Part shown: positions 15,287 to 23,699 of the stretch, in pieces | How the letters are laid out: each line of letters starts with the position of its first letter | Numbering within the stretch: the stretch's first letter is position 1 | DNA from: Arthrobacter frigidicola | GTDB taxonomy: Bacteria; Actinomycetota; Actinomycetes; Actinomycetales; Micrococcaceae | Assembly: GCA_003602285.1 (NCBI GenBank) | Contig: QZVU01000006.1 | Coordinates: 157,980 to 221,979, forward strand | Direction of reading: 5' to 3' | DNA length: 64,000 nt | Notes under the pieces: generated by a model | Database searches by the model: none | What the model was told of the DNA's origin: nothing | What the model saw: only the letters and a program-made list of their open reading frames with translations | Position numbers and translations under genes: made by a program

Positions 15287-17677
15287 GTGCCGGAAGAAGG
15301 GAAGTGCACCGTGGTCCGCAGCAACCCTCCGGTCGAGGAACCCGACGAGAAGAACGTCGAGGTCAAGGACCGACCGAAGAACTGGGCCGCCGGCGTGCCG
15401 GGGGTCTACTACTCCATGAAGCCGGCGCTCGAACACATGGGGGTTGACCGGACCCGGAAGACCCTGCTGGCGCTGAACCAGAAGGACGGCTTCGACTGCC
15501 CCAGTTGCGCCTGGCCCGACCCGAACCACCGCAAGGCCTTTGAGTTCTGCGAGAACGGAGCCAAAGCGGTCACCTGGGAGGCGACGCCCGTCGTCATCGG
15601 CTCGGAGTTCTGGGCCGAACACTCGCTGACCGACCTGCGCGCACGCACCGAGTACTGGCTCGGTATGCAGGGCCGGCTCACCGAGCCCGTCTACAAGGCC
15701 GCCGGCGATGACCACTACCGCCCGGTCGGCTGGGACGAGGCGTTCTCGATCGTCGCCCGGAAGCTCAACTCCCTGGACTCCCCGCATGAGGCGGCCTTCT
15801 ACACCAGCGGGCGGACCTCGAACGAGGCGGCGTTCCTCTACCAGCTGTTCGTCCGTGGCTTCGGCACCAACAACCTGCCCGACTGCTCGAACATGTGCCA
15901 TGAGTCCTCGGGCTGGGGCATGGGCCAGACGATCGGCATCGGCAAGGCCACCATCACCTACGACGACTTCGCGCGCTCGGACCTGATCATCATCCTCGGC
16001 CAGAATCCGGGGACCAACCATCCGCGCATGCTTACCGCGCTGGAGGAGGCCAAGGAGTACGGCGCGAAGATCGTCGCGGTGAACCCCCTGCCCGAGGCGG
16101 GCCTGCGCAGGTACAAGAACCCGCAGCGGGTCAGCGGCATCGTCGGGCGCGGCACCGAAATCGCCGATCAGTTTCTGCAGATCCGGCTCGGCGGTGACAT
16201 GGCGCTGCTCCAGGCCGTCTCCAAGCGGGTGTTCGAGGCCGAGGCAAAGAATCCGGGCAAGGTCCTCGACCACGAATTCCTCGAGAAGCACTGCGAAGGC
16301 CTCGATGAGCTCCGCGAGCACCTCGCCCAGCTCGACGAGCAGGCGGTGCTCGAGGCCACCGGGCTGCGCAGCGAGGAGATCGACGAACTCGCCGCGCGCT
16401 ACCTGCGGGCCGAGCGGGTCATCATCACGTGGGCGATGGGGATCACCCAGCAGAAGAAGGCGGTCCCCACCATCAAGGAGATCATCAACCTGCTGCTGCT
16501 GCGCGGCAACATCGGCAAGCCCGGCGCCGGCGCCTCCCCCATCCGCGGGCACAGCAACGTGCAGGGTGACCGCACCATGGGCATCTGGGAGCAGATGCCG
16601 TCGACTTTCCTTGACTCGCTCGGCAAGGAGTTCTCCTTCGATGTGCCGAGGGACCACGGCGTCGACTCCGTCGAAAGCATCCACCAGATGCGCGACGGGA
16701 AGATCAAGGTGCTCGTCGCCCTCGGCGGCAACCTGGTGTCGGCCATCTCCGACACACAGGTCGCCGAGGCGGCCTTCGCCAAGACCGAGATGACCGTGCA
16801 GATCTCCACCAAGCTCAACCGCTCCCACCTGATCACCGGGGAGGAGGCCCTGATCCTGCCGACCATGGGGCGCACCGAAATCGACGTGCAGGAGAGCGGG
16901 CGCCAGTTCGTCTCGGTCGAGGACACCGTATGCGCCGTCCACCCCTCATTTGGCAGCGTCGAGCCGGTGTCGCACACCCTGCTCTCCGAGCCGGCGATCA
17001 TCAGCCGGCTGGCCCGCGAGACGCTCGGCGACCGGGTGAAGGCGGACTGGGCCGGCTTCGAGAAGAACTACGACCTCATCCGCGAACACATCTCCCACGT
17101 CGTTGAGGGCTGCGAGAACTACAACGAGCGGATCCGGCAGGACGGCGGCTTCGTGCTGCCCAACGGACCGCGGGACTCGCGGACCTTCCGCACCCCCACC
17201 GGGCGCGCCGTGCTGACGGTGAATGACCTTGAACACCTCGAGCGCCCGCCGGGCACCCTGATCCTGCAGACCGTGCGCTCCCACGACCAGTGGAACACCA
17301 CCATCTACGGGCACAACGACCGCTACCGCGGCATCCGGAAGGGCCGCCACGTGGTGTTCATCAGCCCCGAGGATATTGCCGAGCTCGGCCTGTCCGACGG
17401 CCAGCAGGTCGACCTGCACGGCGTGTACGACGACGGGATCCAGCGCGTGCTGCGCGACTTCCGGGTGGTGTCCTACCCGACCGCCCGGGGCTGCGCCGCG
17501 GCCTACTACCCGGAGGCCAACGTCCTGGTCCCGCTGGACTCGGTGGCCGAGGGAAGCAACACTCCGGTGTCGAAGGCGGTCCTGATTCGCATCGAGCCGA
17601 CTGCTGGTGACGCTGCGGGTGAGGAGGCTGGTGACGCGGCGGACGCGAAGGCTGGTTCCGCGGCGGCGCCTGCCTGA
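15287..17677 (+). CDS. YdeP/FdhF-type molybdopterin oxidoreductase
   Basis: A 796-residue protein of the YdeP branch of the formate dehydrogenase/DMSO reductase superfamily. An N-terminal Cys group (FDCPSCAWPDP, Cys71 and Cys74, then Cys88 in FCENG) probably binds Fe-S. Molybdopterin domains follow (CSNMCHESSGWGM, GQNPGTNHPRM, RGHSNVQGDRTMG). The C-terminal molydopterin-binding domain includes TVRSHDQWNTTIYG and GCAAAYYPEANVLVP. No FdhD or electron-transfer subunit is beside it, typical of YdeP-like genes. The physiological substrate is unknown; E. coli YdeP is linked to acid resistance. GTG at 15287 is preceded by aggga; GTG at 15311 is an alternative. The last 25 codons form an Ala/Gly/Asp-rich low-complexity tail. 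Confidence 0.92.
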   Translation: MPEEGKCTVVRSNPPVEEPDEKNVEVKDRPKNWAAGVPGVYYSMKPALEHMGVDRTRKTLLALNQKDGFDCPSCAWPDPNHRKAFEFCENGAKAVTWEATPVVIGSEFWAEHSLTDLRARTEYWLGMQGRLTEPVYKAAGDDHYRPVGWDEAFSIVARKLNSLDSPHEAAFYTSGRTSNEAAFLYQLFVRGFGTNNLPDCSNMCHESSGWGMGQTIGIGKATITYDDFARSDLIIILGQNPGTNHPRMLTALEEAKEYGAKIVAVNPLPEAGLRRYKNPQRVSGIVGRGTEIADQFLQIRLGGDMALLQAVSKRVFEAEAKNPGKVLDHEFLEKHCEGLDELREHLAQLDEQAVLEATGLRSEEIDELAARYLRAERVIITWAMGITQQKKAVPTIKEIINLLLLRGNIGKPGAGASPIRGHSNVQGDRTMGIWEQMPSTFLDSLGKEFSFDVPRDHGVDSVESIHQMRDGKIKVLVALGGNLVSAISDTQVAEAAFAKTEMTVQISTKLNRSHLITGEEALILPTMGRTEIDVQESGRQFVSVEDTVCAVHPSFGSVEPVSHTLLSEPAIISRLARETLGDRVKADWAGFEKNYDLIREHISHVVEGCENYNERIRQDGGFVLPNGPRDSRTFRTPTGRAVLTVNDLEHLERPPGTLILQTVRSHDQWNTTIYGHNDRYRGIRKGRHVVFISPEDIAELGLSDGQQVDLHGVYDDGIQRVLRDFRVVSYPTARGCAAAYYPEANVLVPLDSVAEGSNTPVSKAVLIRIEPTAGDAAGEEAGDAADAKAGSAAAPA

Positions 17678-17782
17678 AAATTCCGCGGGATTTTCCGGTG
17701 GAGATGTCGATCCGGGGCTGCTCCGGCCGTCATGGGGATACGGGACGCACCCCGCGCCCGCCGAATGCGAAAGGCCACAACC

Positions 17783-18160
17783 ATGCGTTACTCCCTGCTC
17801 CTGAATAACCCCGAGCCCGCCGACGTGGGCATCACCGAAGAAGACATGGCCCCCTTCCGGGAAGCCTTCGATGCGTATGCGAAGTCGCTCGACGCCGCCG
17901 GCGTCCTCGTCGCCGCGGAGATCCTCAAGCCCGCCGAGATGACTACGACGGTGACGCTGCGGACGGGCACCCTCTCCATCCAGGACGGCCCGTTCGCCGA
18001 CACCAAGGAAAAGCTCGCGGGTGCCTTCGTCATCGACGTCCCGGACCTGGACGCGGCGCTCGCCTGGGCCTCCAAGTGTCCGGGCGCCCAGTACGGGGTG
18101 ATCGAGATCCGCCCGTCAGCGATCTCCTTCCGCGAGGGACAGTGGCAGGAACCGGGCTGA
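17783..18160 (+). CDS. YCII-like DGPF-motif protein
   Basis: A 125-residue YCII/DGPF-domain protein. The defining DGPFADTKEKLAG motif is near residues 71-83, and the ferredoxin-like fold is complete. Proteins of this type are encoded with ECF42 sigma factors and belong to their regulons. Here the end of the gene overlaps the sigma factor start by 19 bp. The biochemical role is not known. I took the ATG at 17783 because upstream in-frame residues show no family similarity. Confidence 0.93.
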   Translation: MRYSLLLNNPEPADVGITEEDMAPFREAFDAYAKSLDAAGVLVAAEILKPAEMTTTVTLRTGTLSIQDGPFADTKEKLAGAFVIDVPDLDAALAWASKCPGAQYGVIEIRPSAISFREGQWQEPG

Positions 18161-19590
18161 GCACTGCCGAGGCGCGGGCTCGGGCCGAGTCCGTGGCCCG
18201 CGCCTCCTACGGCCGCCTGCTCGCCCTGCTCGCCGCACCCACCGGCGACCTTCAGGCCGCCGAGGATGCCCTGGCCGACGCGTTCCTCCGCGCGCTGACC
18301 ACCTGGCCGGTTTCGGGCATCCCCGAGAACCCCGAGGCCTGGCTGTTCACGGTGTCGCGCAACCGGCAGCGGGACCGCTACCGGTCGGCGGCGTACCGCA
18401 CCTCGGTGCCGTTGGAGCCCGACGCCGGTTCCTCCGGAGCCGGTCCCCCGGGAGGCACGGCGCGGAGGACGGGCCCTCGAGGGGTCGTCCCCTCACCCGT
18501 CGGGTCCGGCTCTGCCCTGCCGGGCGCGGTGCACTGGGACGAGGTCGACGTCGAGGCGATTCCGGACCGACGGCTTGCCCTGCTCTTCGTCTGCGCCCAC
18601 CCGGCGATCGACCCGGGCGTCCGCACGCCCCTGATGCTCCAGGTCGTCCTCGGCGTTCCGTCTGAGCGGATCGCCTCGGCCTTCGCCGTTCCGGCCCCGG
18701 CGATGGCGCAGCGCCTCGTGCGCGCCAAGCGGCGCATCCGAGAGGCCCGCATTCCCTTCGTCCTGCCCGACACCACGGTGTTGAAGCAGCGCCTGGCCGC
18801 GGTGCTCGAGGCGGTGTACGGCGCGTATGCCCTCGACTGGCGGAGCCCACTGCCGGGCGCCCGAAGAGTGCGGGCGGGAGCTGGGATGGGTGAACCATCC
18901 GGGGCGGACGCCGGGGCTCACTCCCAGGCCGATGCCGATGCCGACCCTCCCGAGAGCCTCGCCGCCGAAGCGCTGTACCTTGCGACAGTCCTTGCGGAGT
19001 TGCTTCCCGACGAGCCGGAGGTGCACGGACTGGCAGCGCTGATCTGCCTGTCGCTGGCCCGGGGAACTGCGCGTACTGCGTCGGCCGGAGGGTTTGTTCC
19101 CCTCGCCCTTCAGGACACCAGTCTTTGGGATCGTGAGTGGATCGCCCGCGGAGAAGAACACCTGCGGCGGGCGCACTCTTTGGGACGGATCGGAAGGTTT
19201 CAGCTCGAGGCCGCGATGCAGTCGGTCCATTGCGCTCGCGCCCGGACCGGGAGGACCGACTGGCAGGCGCTGCTCCGTCTCAACGAGGCCCTGGTGGCTC
19301 TCATGCCGACTCTCGGAGGGATCGTCTCACTCGCCTCCACTCTGGGCGAGGCATCCGGCCCGGACGCGGCCTTGTCCTTCCTCGACGCGGCCAACGCTCC
19401 AGCTCTTGAAGATTTCCAACCGGCCTGGGCAACCCGAGCGCACCTGCTGGCCGAGGCGGGCCGGGCCACGGAAGCTGCGGCAGCCTACGGCAGGGCCCTT
19501 GCATTGACGACCGATCCGGCACTGCGCGGCTTCCTCGAGCAGGCCCTGGAGCGCCTCACAGCAGTGCCGCCGTCAGTCGACACCGTCTAA
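18142..19590 (+). CDS. ECF42-type RNA polymerase sigma factor with long C-terminal extension
   Basis: A 482-residue sigma factor. Region 2 lies near residues 15-75 (AEDALADAFLRALTTWP, NPEAWLFTVSRNRQRDRYR), region 4 near 165-210, and a DUF6596 block (LLFVCAHPAIDPGVRTPLMLQVVLG) between them. The C-terminal half is a TPR-like helical extension, needed for activity in described ECF42 proteins. No anti-sigma factor gene is present, as usual for this group. Two segments are longer than typical: a Gly/Pro-rich insert near 95-130 and another near 240-270. GTG at 18142 is preceded by gcgaggga and overlaps the DGPF gene, implying translational coupling. Confidence 0.9.
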   Translation: MAGTGLSTAEARARAESVARASYGRLLALLAAPTGDLQAAEDALADAFLRALTTWPVSGIPENPEAWLFTVSRNRQRDRYRSAAYRTSVPLEPDAGSSGAGPPGGTARRTGPRGVVPSPVGSGSALPGAVHWDEVDVEAIPDRRLALLFVCAHPAIDPGVRTPLMLQVVLGVPSERIASAFAVPAPAMAQRLVRAKRRIREARIPFVLPDTTVLKQRLAAVLEAVYGAYALDWRSPLPGARRVRAGAGMGEPSGADAGAHSQADADADPPESLAAEALYLATVLAELLPDEPEVHGLAALICLSLARGTARTASAGGFVPLALQDTSLWDREWIARGEEHLRRAHSLGRIGRFQLEAAMQSVHCARARTGRTDWQALLRLNEALVALMPTLGGIVSLASTLGEASGPDAALSFLDAANAPALEDFQPAWATRAHLLAEAGRATEAAAAYGRALALTTDPALRGFLEQALERLTAVPPSVDTV

Positions 19591-19630
19591 CTATCTCCCG
19601 CCGAACGCAGCCCCTACTCCCGCCGAAACT

Positions 19631-19673
19631 GCAGCTCACCACCCTTTGAAGCGGGCTTTCGGTGGTGAGCTGC
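19631..19673. terminator. Bidirectional hairpin terminator
   Basis: GCAGCTCACCACC at 19631-19643 pairs perfectly with GGTGGTGAGCTGC at 19661-19673, with a 17-nt loop that can fold further. It lies between the sigma factor stop and the end of the converging DUF6457 gene. Confidence 0.75.
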
Positions 19674-19689
19674 ACACTCAATGCGCAAG

Positions 19690-20004
19690 CTACTGCGCGG
19701 TGCCGGTCCAGCCTTCTTCTTCGCGGTCGTCGCCCGTGGCAAGCACCCGCAGCACGGTGGAGGCGGCCTTCTGCACCGCCTCGTCCGCACCCTTGCGGCC
19801 CTTGGTGTTGACGGTGCCCGCGGCATATCCGACGAGGAACGCGCTGATGGCTCCCGCGTTCGGCGAGACCGCGGCCGAGGACCGATCGGCCACCTCAAGG
19901 ATCTTGGCGGAGTCCACCTCGAGGTCGAGGATCTGCAGCGCCTGGGTCAGGGTGCGGCTCCAATCGCTGAGCTCGCGTTCCTCTGCGTCGGGACTTGTTG
20001 TCAT
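19690..20004 (-). CDS. DUF6457 domain protein
   Basis: A 104-residue helical protein of the DUF6457 family (WSRTLTQALQILDLEVDSAKILEVADRSSAAVSPNAGAISAFLVGYAAG). In other actinobacteria this domain is found fused to, or beside, molybdenum-cofactor guanylyltransferase (MobA-like) proteins. Its location about 2 kb from a molybdopterin oxidoreductase is therefore suggestive. I took the ATG at 20004 because of the gaaggaga ribosome site 7 nt before it. Function is unknown. Confidence 0.75.
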   Translation of the reverse strand: MTTSPDAEERELSDWSRTLTQALQILDLEVDSAKILEVADRSSAAVSPNAGAISAFLVGYAAGTVNTKGRKGADEAVQKAASTVLRVLATGDDREEEGWTGTAQ

Positions 20005-20053
20005 CGCTTCTCCTTCGAAACGCTCCGCTGCGGACATCTTCTAGGGATAGCAC

Positions 20054-20099
20054 CGCAGGAGGCGCTCCACAACGAAAAGTTGGAAGCGCCTCCCCTGCG
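20054..20099 (-). terminator. Hairpin terminator after the second importer operon
   Basis: GGAGGCGCT at 20058-20066 pairs with AGCGCCTCC at 20085-20093. Flanking CGCAG/CTGCG with one bulge and inner CAAC/GTTG extend it around a GAAAA-containing loop. It follows the stop of the minus-strand permease gene. Confidence 0.7.
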
Positions 20100-20108
20100 T
20101 CGGCCCGG

Positions 20109-21017
20109 CTACTTGACGGCTCCCGCGGTCAGCCCGCCGATCAGCCGCTTCTCGATGAGTGCGAAGAGGATGATCACGGGGATGATCGCCACGATCGAGA
20201 TGCCGAACACGTACTGCCAGCTCGTCGCGTACTGACCGATGAACTTCGTCAGCGCCACCGACAGCGGCTGGTTCTCCGCCGTGGACATGATCACCAGGGA
20301 CGCAGCGAACTCGTTCCAGGAGGAGACGAAGGTGAAGATGATCGCCGTGACGATGCCCGGCCAGACAAGGGGCAGGTTCACGGTGAAGAGGACCTTGAGC
20401 CGGCCGGCGCCGTCGAGCTGGGCCGCCTCGTCGATCTCCTTGGGGATGCCGGCAAAGAAGCTGTGCATGATCCACAGCGCGAACGAAAGGTTGAAGGCGG
20501 CGTTGATCAGGATCATCGCCAGCCACGTGTCGTTGATGTCGAGGACAAGCATCTGCCGGAACAGCCCCGCGGTGAGGACCGCCGGCTGCAGCATCTGCGT
20601 CACGATGACGAGGAACAGGAACGCGATCTTTCCCGGGAAGCGGAAACGCGCCGTGTAGTAGGCCGCGGGCGTGGCAACCAGGAGCACGAGCAGCGTCGCA
20701 AAGATCGAGATGATCAGTGTTGAGATGAGGTTGAACGGCAGGGGGGTCTCGGGCGTCGACCACATCGACGCGTAGTTCCCGAACTGAAGGCCGTCCTGCG
20801 GGAAGTACCGCGGCGGCACCCGCAGGATTTCCGGCCGGGTCTTGAGGGAGCCGACCAGCATGATGAGGTACGGCGTCAGGAAAACCAGCGCGATGATGAC
20901 GCCGACCGCAATGCGCAGGCCGAGCCGCCGTCCGCTGATGCCGTCGGGCCCGTACTTGCGGACACGGTCCTGCCGCACCGGCGGGATGGTGGCTTTCGCC
21001 GGAGCGCTCACTGACAC
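20109..21017 (-). CDS. Amino-sugar ABC transporter permease (MalG-like)
   Basis: A 302-residue CUT1 permease. It has six membrane segments, beginning LRIAVGVIIALVFLTPYLIMLVG after a polar N-terminus, and the EAA motif KEIDEAAQLDGAGRLKVLF. It starts at a GTG one base after the stop of the preceding permease, with an aaggaga ribosome site inside that gene's end. It is the last gene of a binding protein, permease, permease operon that lacks an ATPase. Confidence 0.93.
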   Translation of the reverse strand: MSVSAPAKATIPPVRQDRVRKYGPDGISGRRLGLRIAVGVIIALVFLTPYLIMLVGSLKTRPEILRVPPRYFPQDGLQFGNYASMWSTPETPLPFNLISTLIISIFATLLVLLVATPAAYYTARFRFPGKIAFLFLVIVTQMLQPAVLTAGLFRQMLVLDINDTWLAMILINAAFNLSFALWIMHSFFAGIPKEIDEAAQLDGAGRLKVLFTVNLPLVWPGIVTAIIFTFVSSWNEFAASLVIMSTAENQPLSVALTKFIGQYATSWQYVFGISIVAIIPVIILFALIEKRLIGGLTAGAVK

Positions 21018-21018
21018 C

Positions 21019-21948
21019 TCAGGTCTCCTTCATGGGCTTGACGACCTTCACGTACACCGCAACGATCAGAATGACGACGGCGAAATTCACGACGCTGAGG
21101 GCGCTGGCGATGTCGAGCCGCCGATCGAACTGGAGCACCTTGAAGATATAGGTCATGAGGGTGTCCGCGCTGTAGCCGGGGATTGACCCGGTCATGATGC
21201 GCAGGATCGGCAGGTTGTTGAACACATTAATCACATTGATTAGCACGGCGACGGCGAGCGCACCGCGCAGCTGCGGCAGCACGACGCTGAAGTAGGTGCG
21301 GACCGGGCCCGCGCCATCCATCTTCGCGGCCTCAAGGGCATCGGACGGCACGGCCTGCAGCCCGGCGAGCAGGGTGTAGGTGGTGAACGGGATCGAGACG
21401 AAGATTCCGACGACGATCGCGGCCCCCAGGGCCGTCGCGACGTTCTTGGTGAACCCATAGGTTGAATCGAGGAGTCCGATGTCAACGAGGAAGGAATTCA
21501 TGATGCCGTAGTCGCGGTCAAGGCCGTAGTAGAAGACGGTCGTCGTCATGACGACGCTTGCCGCCCAGGGGACGATGACCGCCATCCTCACCAGGGTCCG
21601 GCCGGGGAAGGGCTTGTTGAGGAAGTTGGCGAGCAGCAGGGAGAGGACGACTGTCACCGAGACGACGACGATCACCCAGACGAAGGTGTTGAGCAGGACC
21701 CGTGGCAGGTTCGGGTCGGCGAAGACGGTGGCGAAGTTTTCGAAGCCGACGCCTTCGACGTTCGTTCCGGCCTGGCTGATCCGCCGTGTCGAGGAGTAGA
21801 TCATGTACGCGGCGGGGAAGAGGACTACTCCGAAGATCAGGAGCAGGACCGGGCCGACCCAGGGAAGGGCCGCCCACAGGCTGTCCCGGTTCTGGGGACC
21901 ACCGCCGCGTTTCCGTTCCCGGATGACCGGGGGTGTCAAAGTGCTCAT
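21019..21948 (-). CDS. Amino-sugar ABC transporter permease (MalF-like)
   Basis: A 309-residue CUT1 permease. The first membrane segment is LPWVGPVLLLIFGVVLFPAA and the EAA loop is SDALEAAKMDGAGPVRTYF. It lies between the binding-protein gene (107-bp gap) and the second permease (1-bp gap). By context it takes part in import of an amino sugar or a related hexose used by the divergent operon. Confidence 0.93.
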   Translation of the reverse strand: MSTLTPPVIRERKRGGGPQNRDSLWAALPWVGPVLLLIFGVVLFPAAYMIYSSTRRISQAGTNVEGVGFENFATVFADPNLPRVLLNTFVWVIVVVSVTVVLSLLLANFLNKPFPGRTLVRMAVIVPWAASVVMTTTVFYYGLDRDYGIMNSFLVDIGLLDSTYGFTKNVATALGAAIVVGIFVSIPFTTYTLLAGLQAVPSDALEAAKMDGAGPVRTYFSVVLPQLRGALAVAVLINVINVFNNLPILRIMTGSIPGYSADTLMTYIFKVLQFDRRLDIASALSVVNFAVVILIVAVYVKVVKPMKET

Positions 21949-22055
21949 GGGGTGCGGACCGTTCCTTGGGGAACGCAGGGGAGCCGCCCGGACCGGGCCG
22001 GCTCCCCTGCTGGGTAGATACCTATGCCGAAAAGGTGCTGCTGGTAACCCGCGGG

Positions 22056-23300
22056 TCAGCCGGCAGCGTCGGCCTTGGCCTGGATCTGGTCCAGTACCGT
22101 CTTGGCGTCCTGGTCCTCAAGCTGGCCCATGAGCGACTTGAAGGCGCCATCAGTTGCGTTCCACGCCGGGTTGGACGTGGGGTAGAACTGTGCGTCGGGG
22201 AGCATCTCGAGGAACGGCTTCAGGACCTCGTTGGATGCCATTTCCTCGGCACCGCTCTTGGTGGTGGGAAGGAATCCCTCGGCCTCGACCCACGGCACGT
22301 AGGTGCCGGTTTCGAAGAAGAAGTCCATGAACTGCGTGATGGCTTCCTGCTTGTCGTCATCGTTCTTGAAGGCCATCAGGCGGTCTGCGACTCCGAGGGT
22401 TGCAGGCTCCCCGGTGTTCGTAGGAACGTTTGCAACACCGTAGTTGAGGTCGGGGTTTTCCTTGTCGATCTGGCCCACGGTCTGGGGCAGGGCGTAAACC
22501 ATTCCGATCTTTCCCTGGGCGAAGACGTTGATCATCGGAGTGCGCTGGGTGGCGCCGGGGTCGGGCTGGGTGACGCCGTCGGTGATCATTTTCTTCATGA
22601 ACTCGGCAGCTTCGACGTTCTCGGGGGTGTTGACGGTGATTTCGGATTCGTCTCCGAATCCGCCGCCGTTGCCCGCGAACCAGATGAGGCTTTCACCCTG
22701 GGCTTCCTCTGAGCCCAGCGGCATACCGTAGCCGGGCGTTCCCGTGTCGGTGATCTTCTTGGCCGCGTCGTAGAGCTCATCCCAGGTCTTCGGCGGCTCG
22801 GCAACGCCGGCCTCCTCCATCAGGTCCTTGTTGTAGAACAGGGCGCGGGCGGAGGCGAGCAGCGGAAGGCCGTACTGGGTTCCCTCAAAGGATTCGTTCT
22901 CGACGAAGGACTCCTGGAAGTCGCCGATGATGTCCCCGGAGGCGATGTCCTCGGCCGGGTAGAGCAGTCCCTCGGCCGCAAAGGCCGAGAAGGCACCGCC
23001 GTTGTAGATGTCGGGGGCCTCACCTGACTGGATCTTGGTCTGCAGCACAGACTCGAGGTTCTCCCAGGATTCAATCTGCAGGTTCACGGTGACGCCGTCG
23101 TTGGCGGCTTCGAACTCCTCGACGACTCCTTCCCACAGCGCCTTGGTGTTATCGGAGTAGCTCGGAACGAGCATATCGATCGTGGTGTCTCCGCCTTCGC
23201 CTTCCGCTTCGGAGCCACCCCCGCCAAAGCCGCAGGAGGTGACCATCAGGGTCCCGGCGGCGACGGCAGCCACGAGACCTTTGCGGAGTCTGCTCTTCAT
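22056..23300 (-). CDS. ABC transporter substrate-binding lipoprotein (CUT1)
   Basis: A 414-residue binding protein with a lipoprotein signal (VAAGTLMVTSC, Cys at about 23), a Gly/Ser/acidic linker and a family 1 solute-binding domain (TIDMLVPSYSDNTKALWEGVVEEFEAANDGVTV). I took the ATG at 23300, which has agaggaa at the right distance; the upstream frame is not protein-like. It is divergent from the amino-sugar catabolic operon and shares its 399-bp control region. An amino sugar or its glycoside is the probable ligand. Confidence 0.93.
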   Translation of the reverse strand: MKSRLRKGLVAAVAAGTLMVTSCGFGGGGSEAEGEGGDTTIDMLVPSYSDNTKALWEGVVEEFEAANDGVTVNLQIESWENLESVLQTKIQSGEAPDIYNGGAFSAFAAEGLLYPAEDIASGDIIGDFQESFVENESFEGTQYGLPLLASARALFYNKDLMEEAGVAEPPKTWDELYDAAKKITDTGTPGYGMPLGSEEAQGESLIWFAGNGGGFGDESEITVNTPENVEAAEFMKKMITDGVTQPDPGATQRTPMINVFAQGKIGMVYALPQTVGQIDKENPDLNYGVANVPTNTGEPATLGVADRLMAFKNDDDKQEAITQFMDFFFETGTYVPWVEAEGFLPTTKSGAEEMASNEVLKPFLEMLPDAQFYPTSNPAWNATDGAFKSLMGQLEDQDAKTVLDQIQAKADAAG

Positions 23301-23412
23301 GAATTCCTCTTTCAGGTGATATTTCGAGTGATGGCACCGACGCGGAAAGTTCGAATCCGGACGGGCATGACGGCCGCGGGCGTGACCCGGGAGTCGGCAA
23401 CATGATGGTTTT

Positions 23413-23491
23413 TTGTGATACGTGAAGGCGTCCCCCAATCACAAGGAATCACCTAATGCAGAAATAATGACGTGATGTGGGTCTCACGTCA
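23413..23491. promoter_or_regulatory. Divergent control region with two inverted repeats
   Basis: Within the 399-bp gap between the importer and the SIS operon, TGACGTGA (23468-23475) and TCACGTCA (23484-23491) form a perfect 8-bp inverted repeat with an 8-nt spacer. TTGTGAT (23413-23419) and ATCACAA (23438-23444) form a second pair, and further TCAC/GTGA words lie between. These are the best candidates for sites of the DeoR repressor at 27523. I see no coding potential in this gap. Confidence 0.55.
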
Positions 23492-23699
23492 AGAGAAACG
23501 CGCTGAGGGTTCGCACTGGCTTTTCGCCTAGTCCCTGCGGTGCCCGACGGCAAAGGAGGAGGGCGGGCCGCGGGAGGCGGGAGCGTTTCCGGTCATGATC
23601 GCAGTTGAGCACTGGACATCTGCTTCGATCACCGTTCATCATGGGAGCAGCATTCCTCATCCTTCCAGCACCGGGCACCTCCGCCCGAAGGAGATCCCC

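Noticed and set aside
15116-16942. 608-codon minus-strand frame opposite the YdeP-type gene
   Set aside because: Antisense shadow of a well-supported molybdopterin oxidoreductase.
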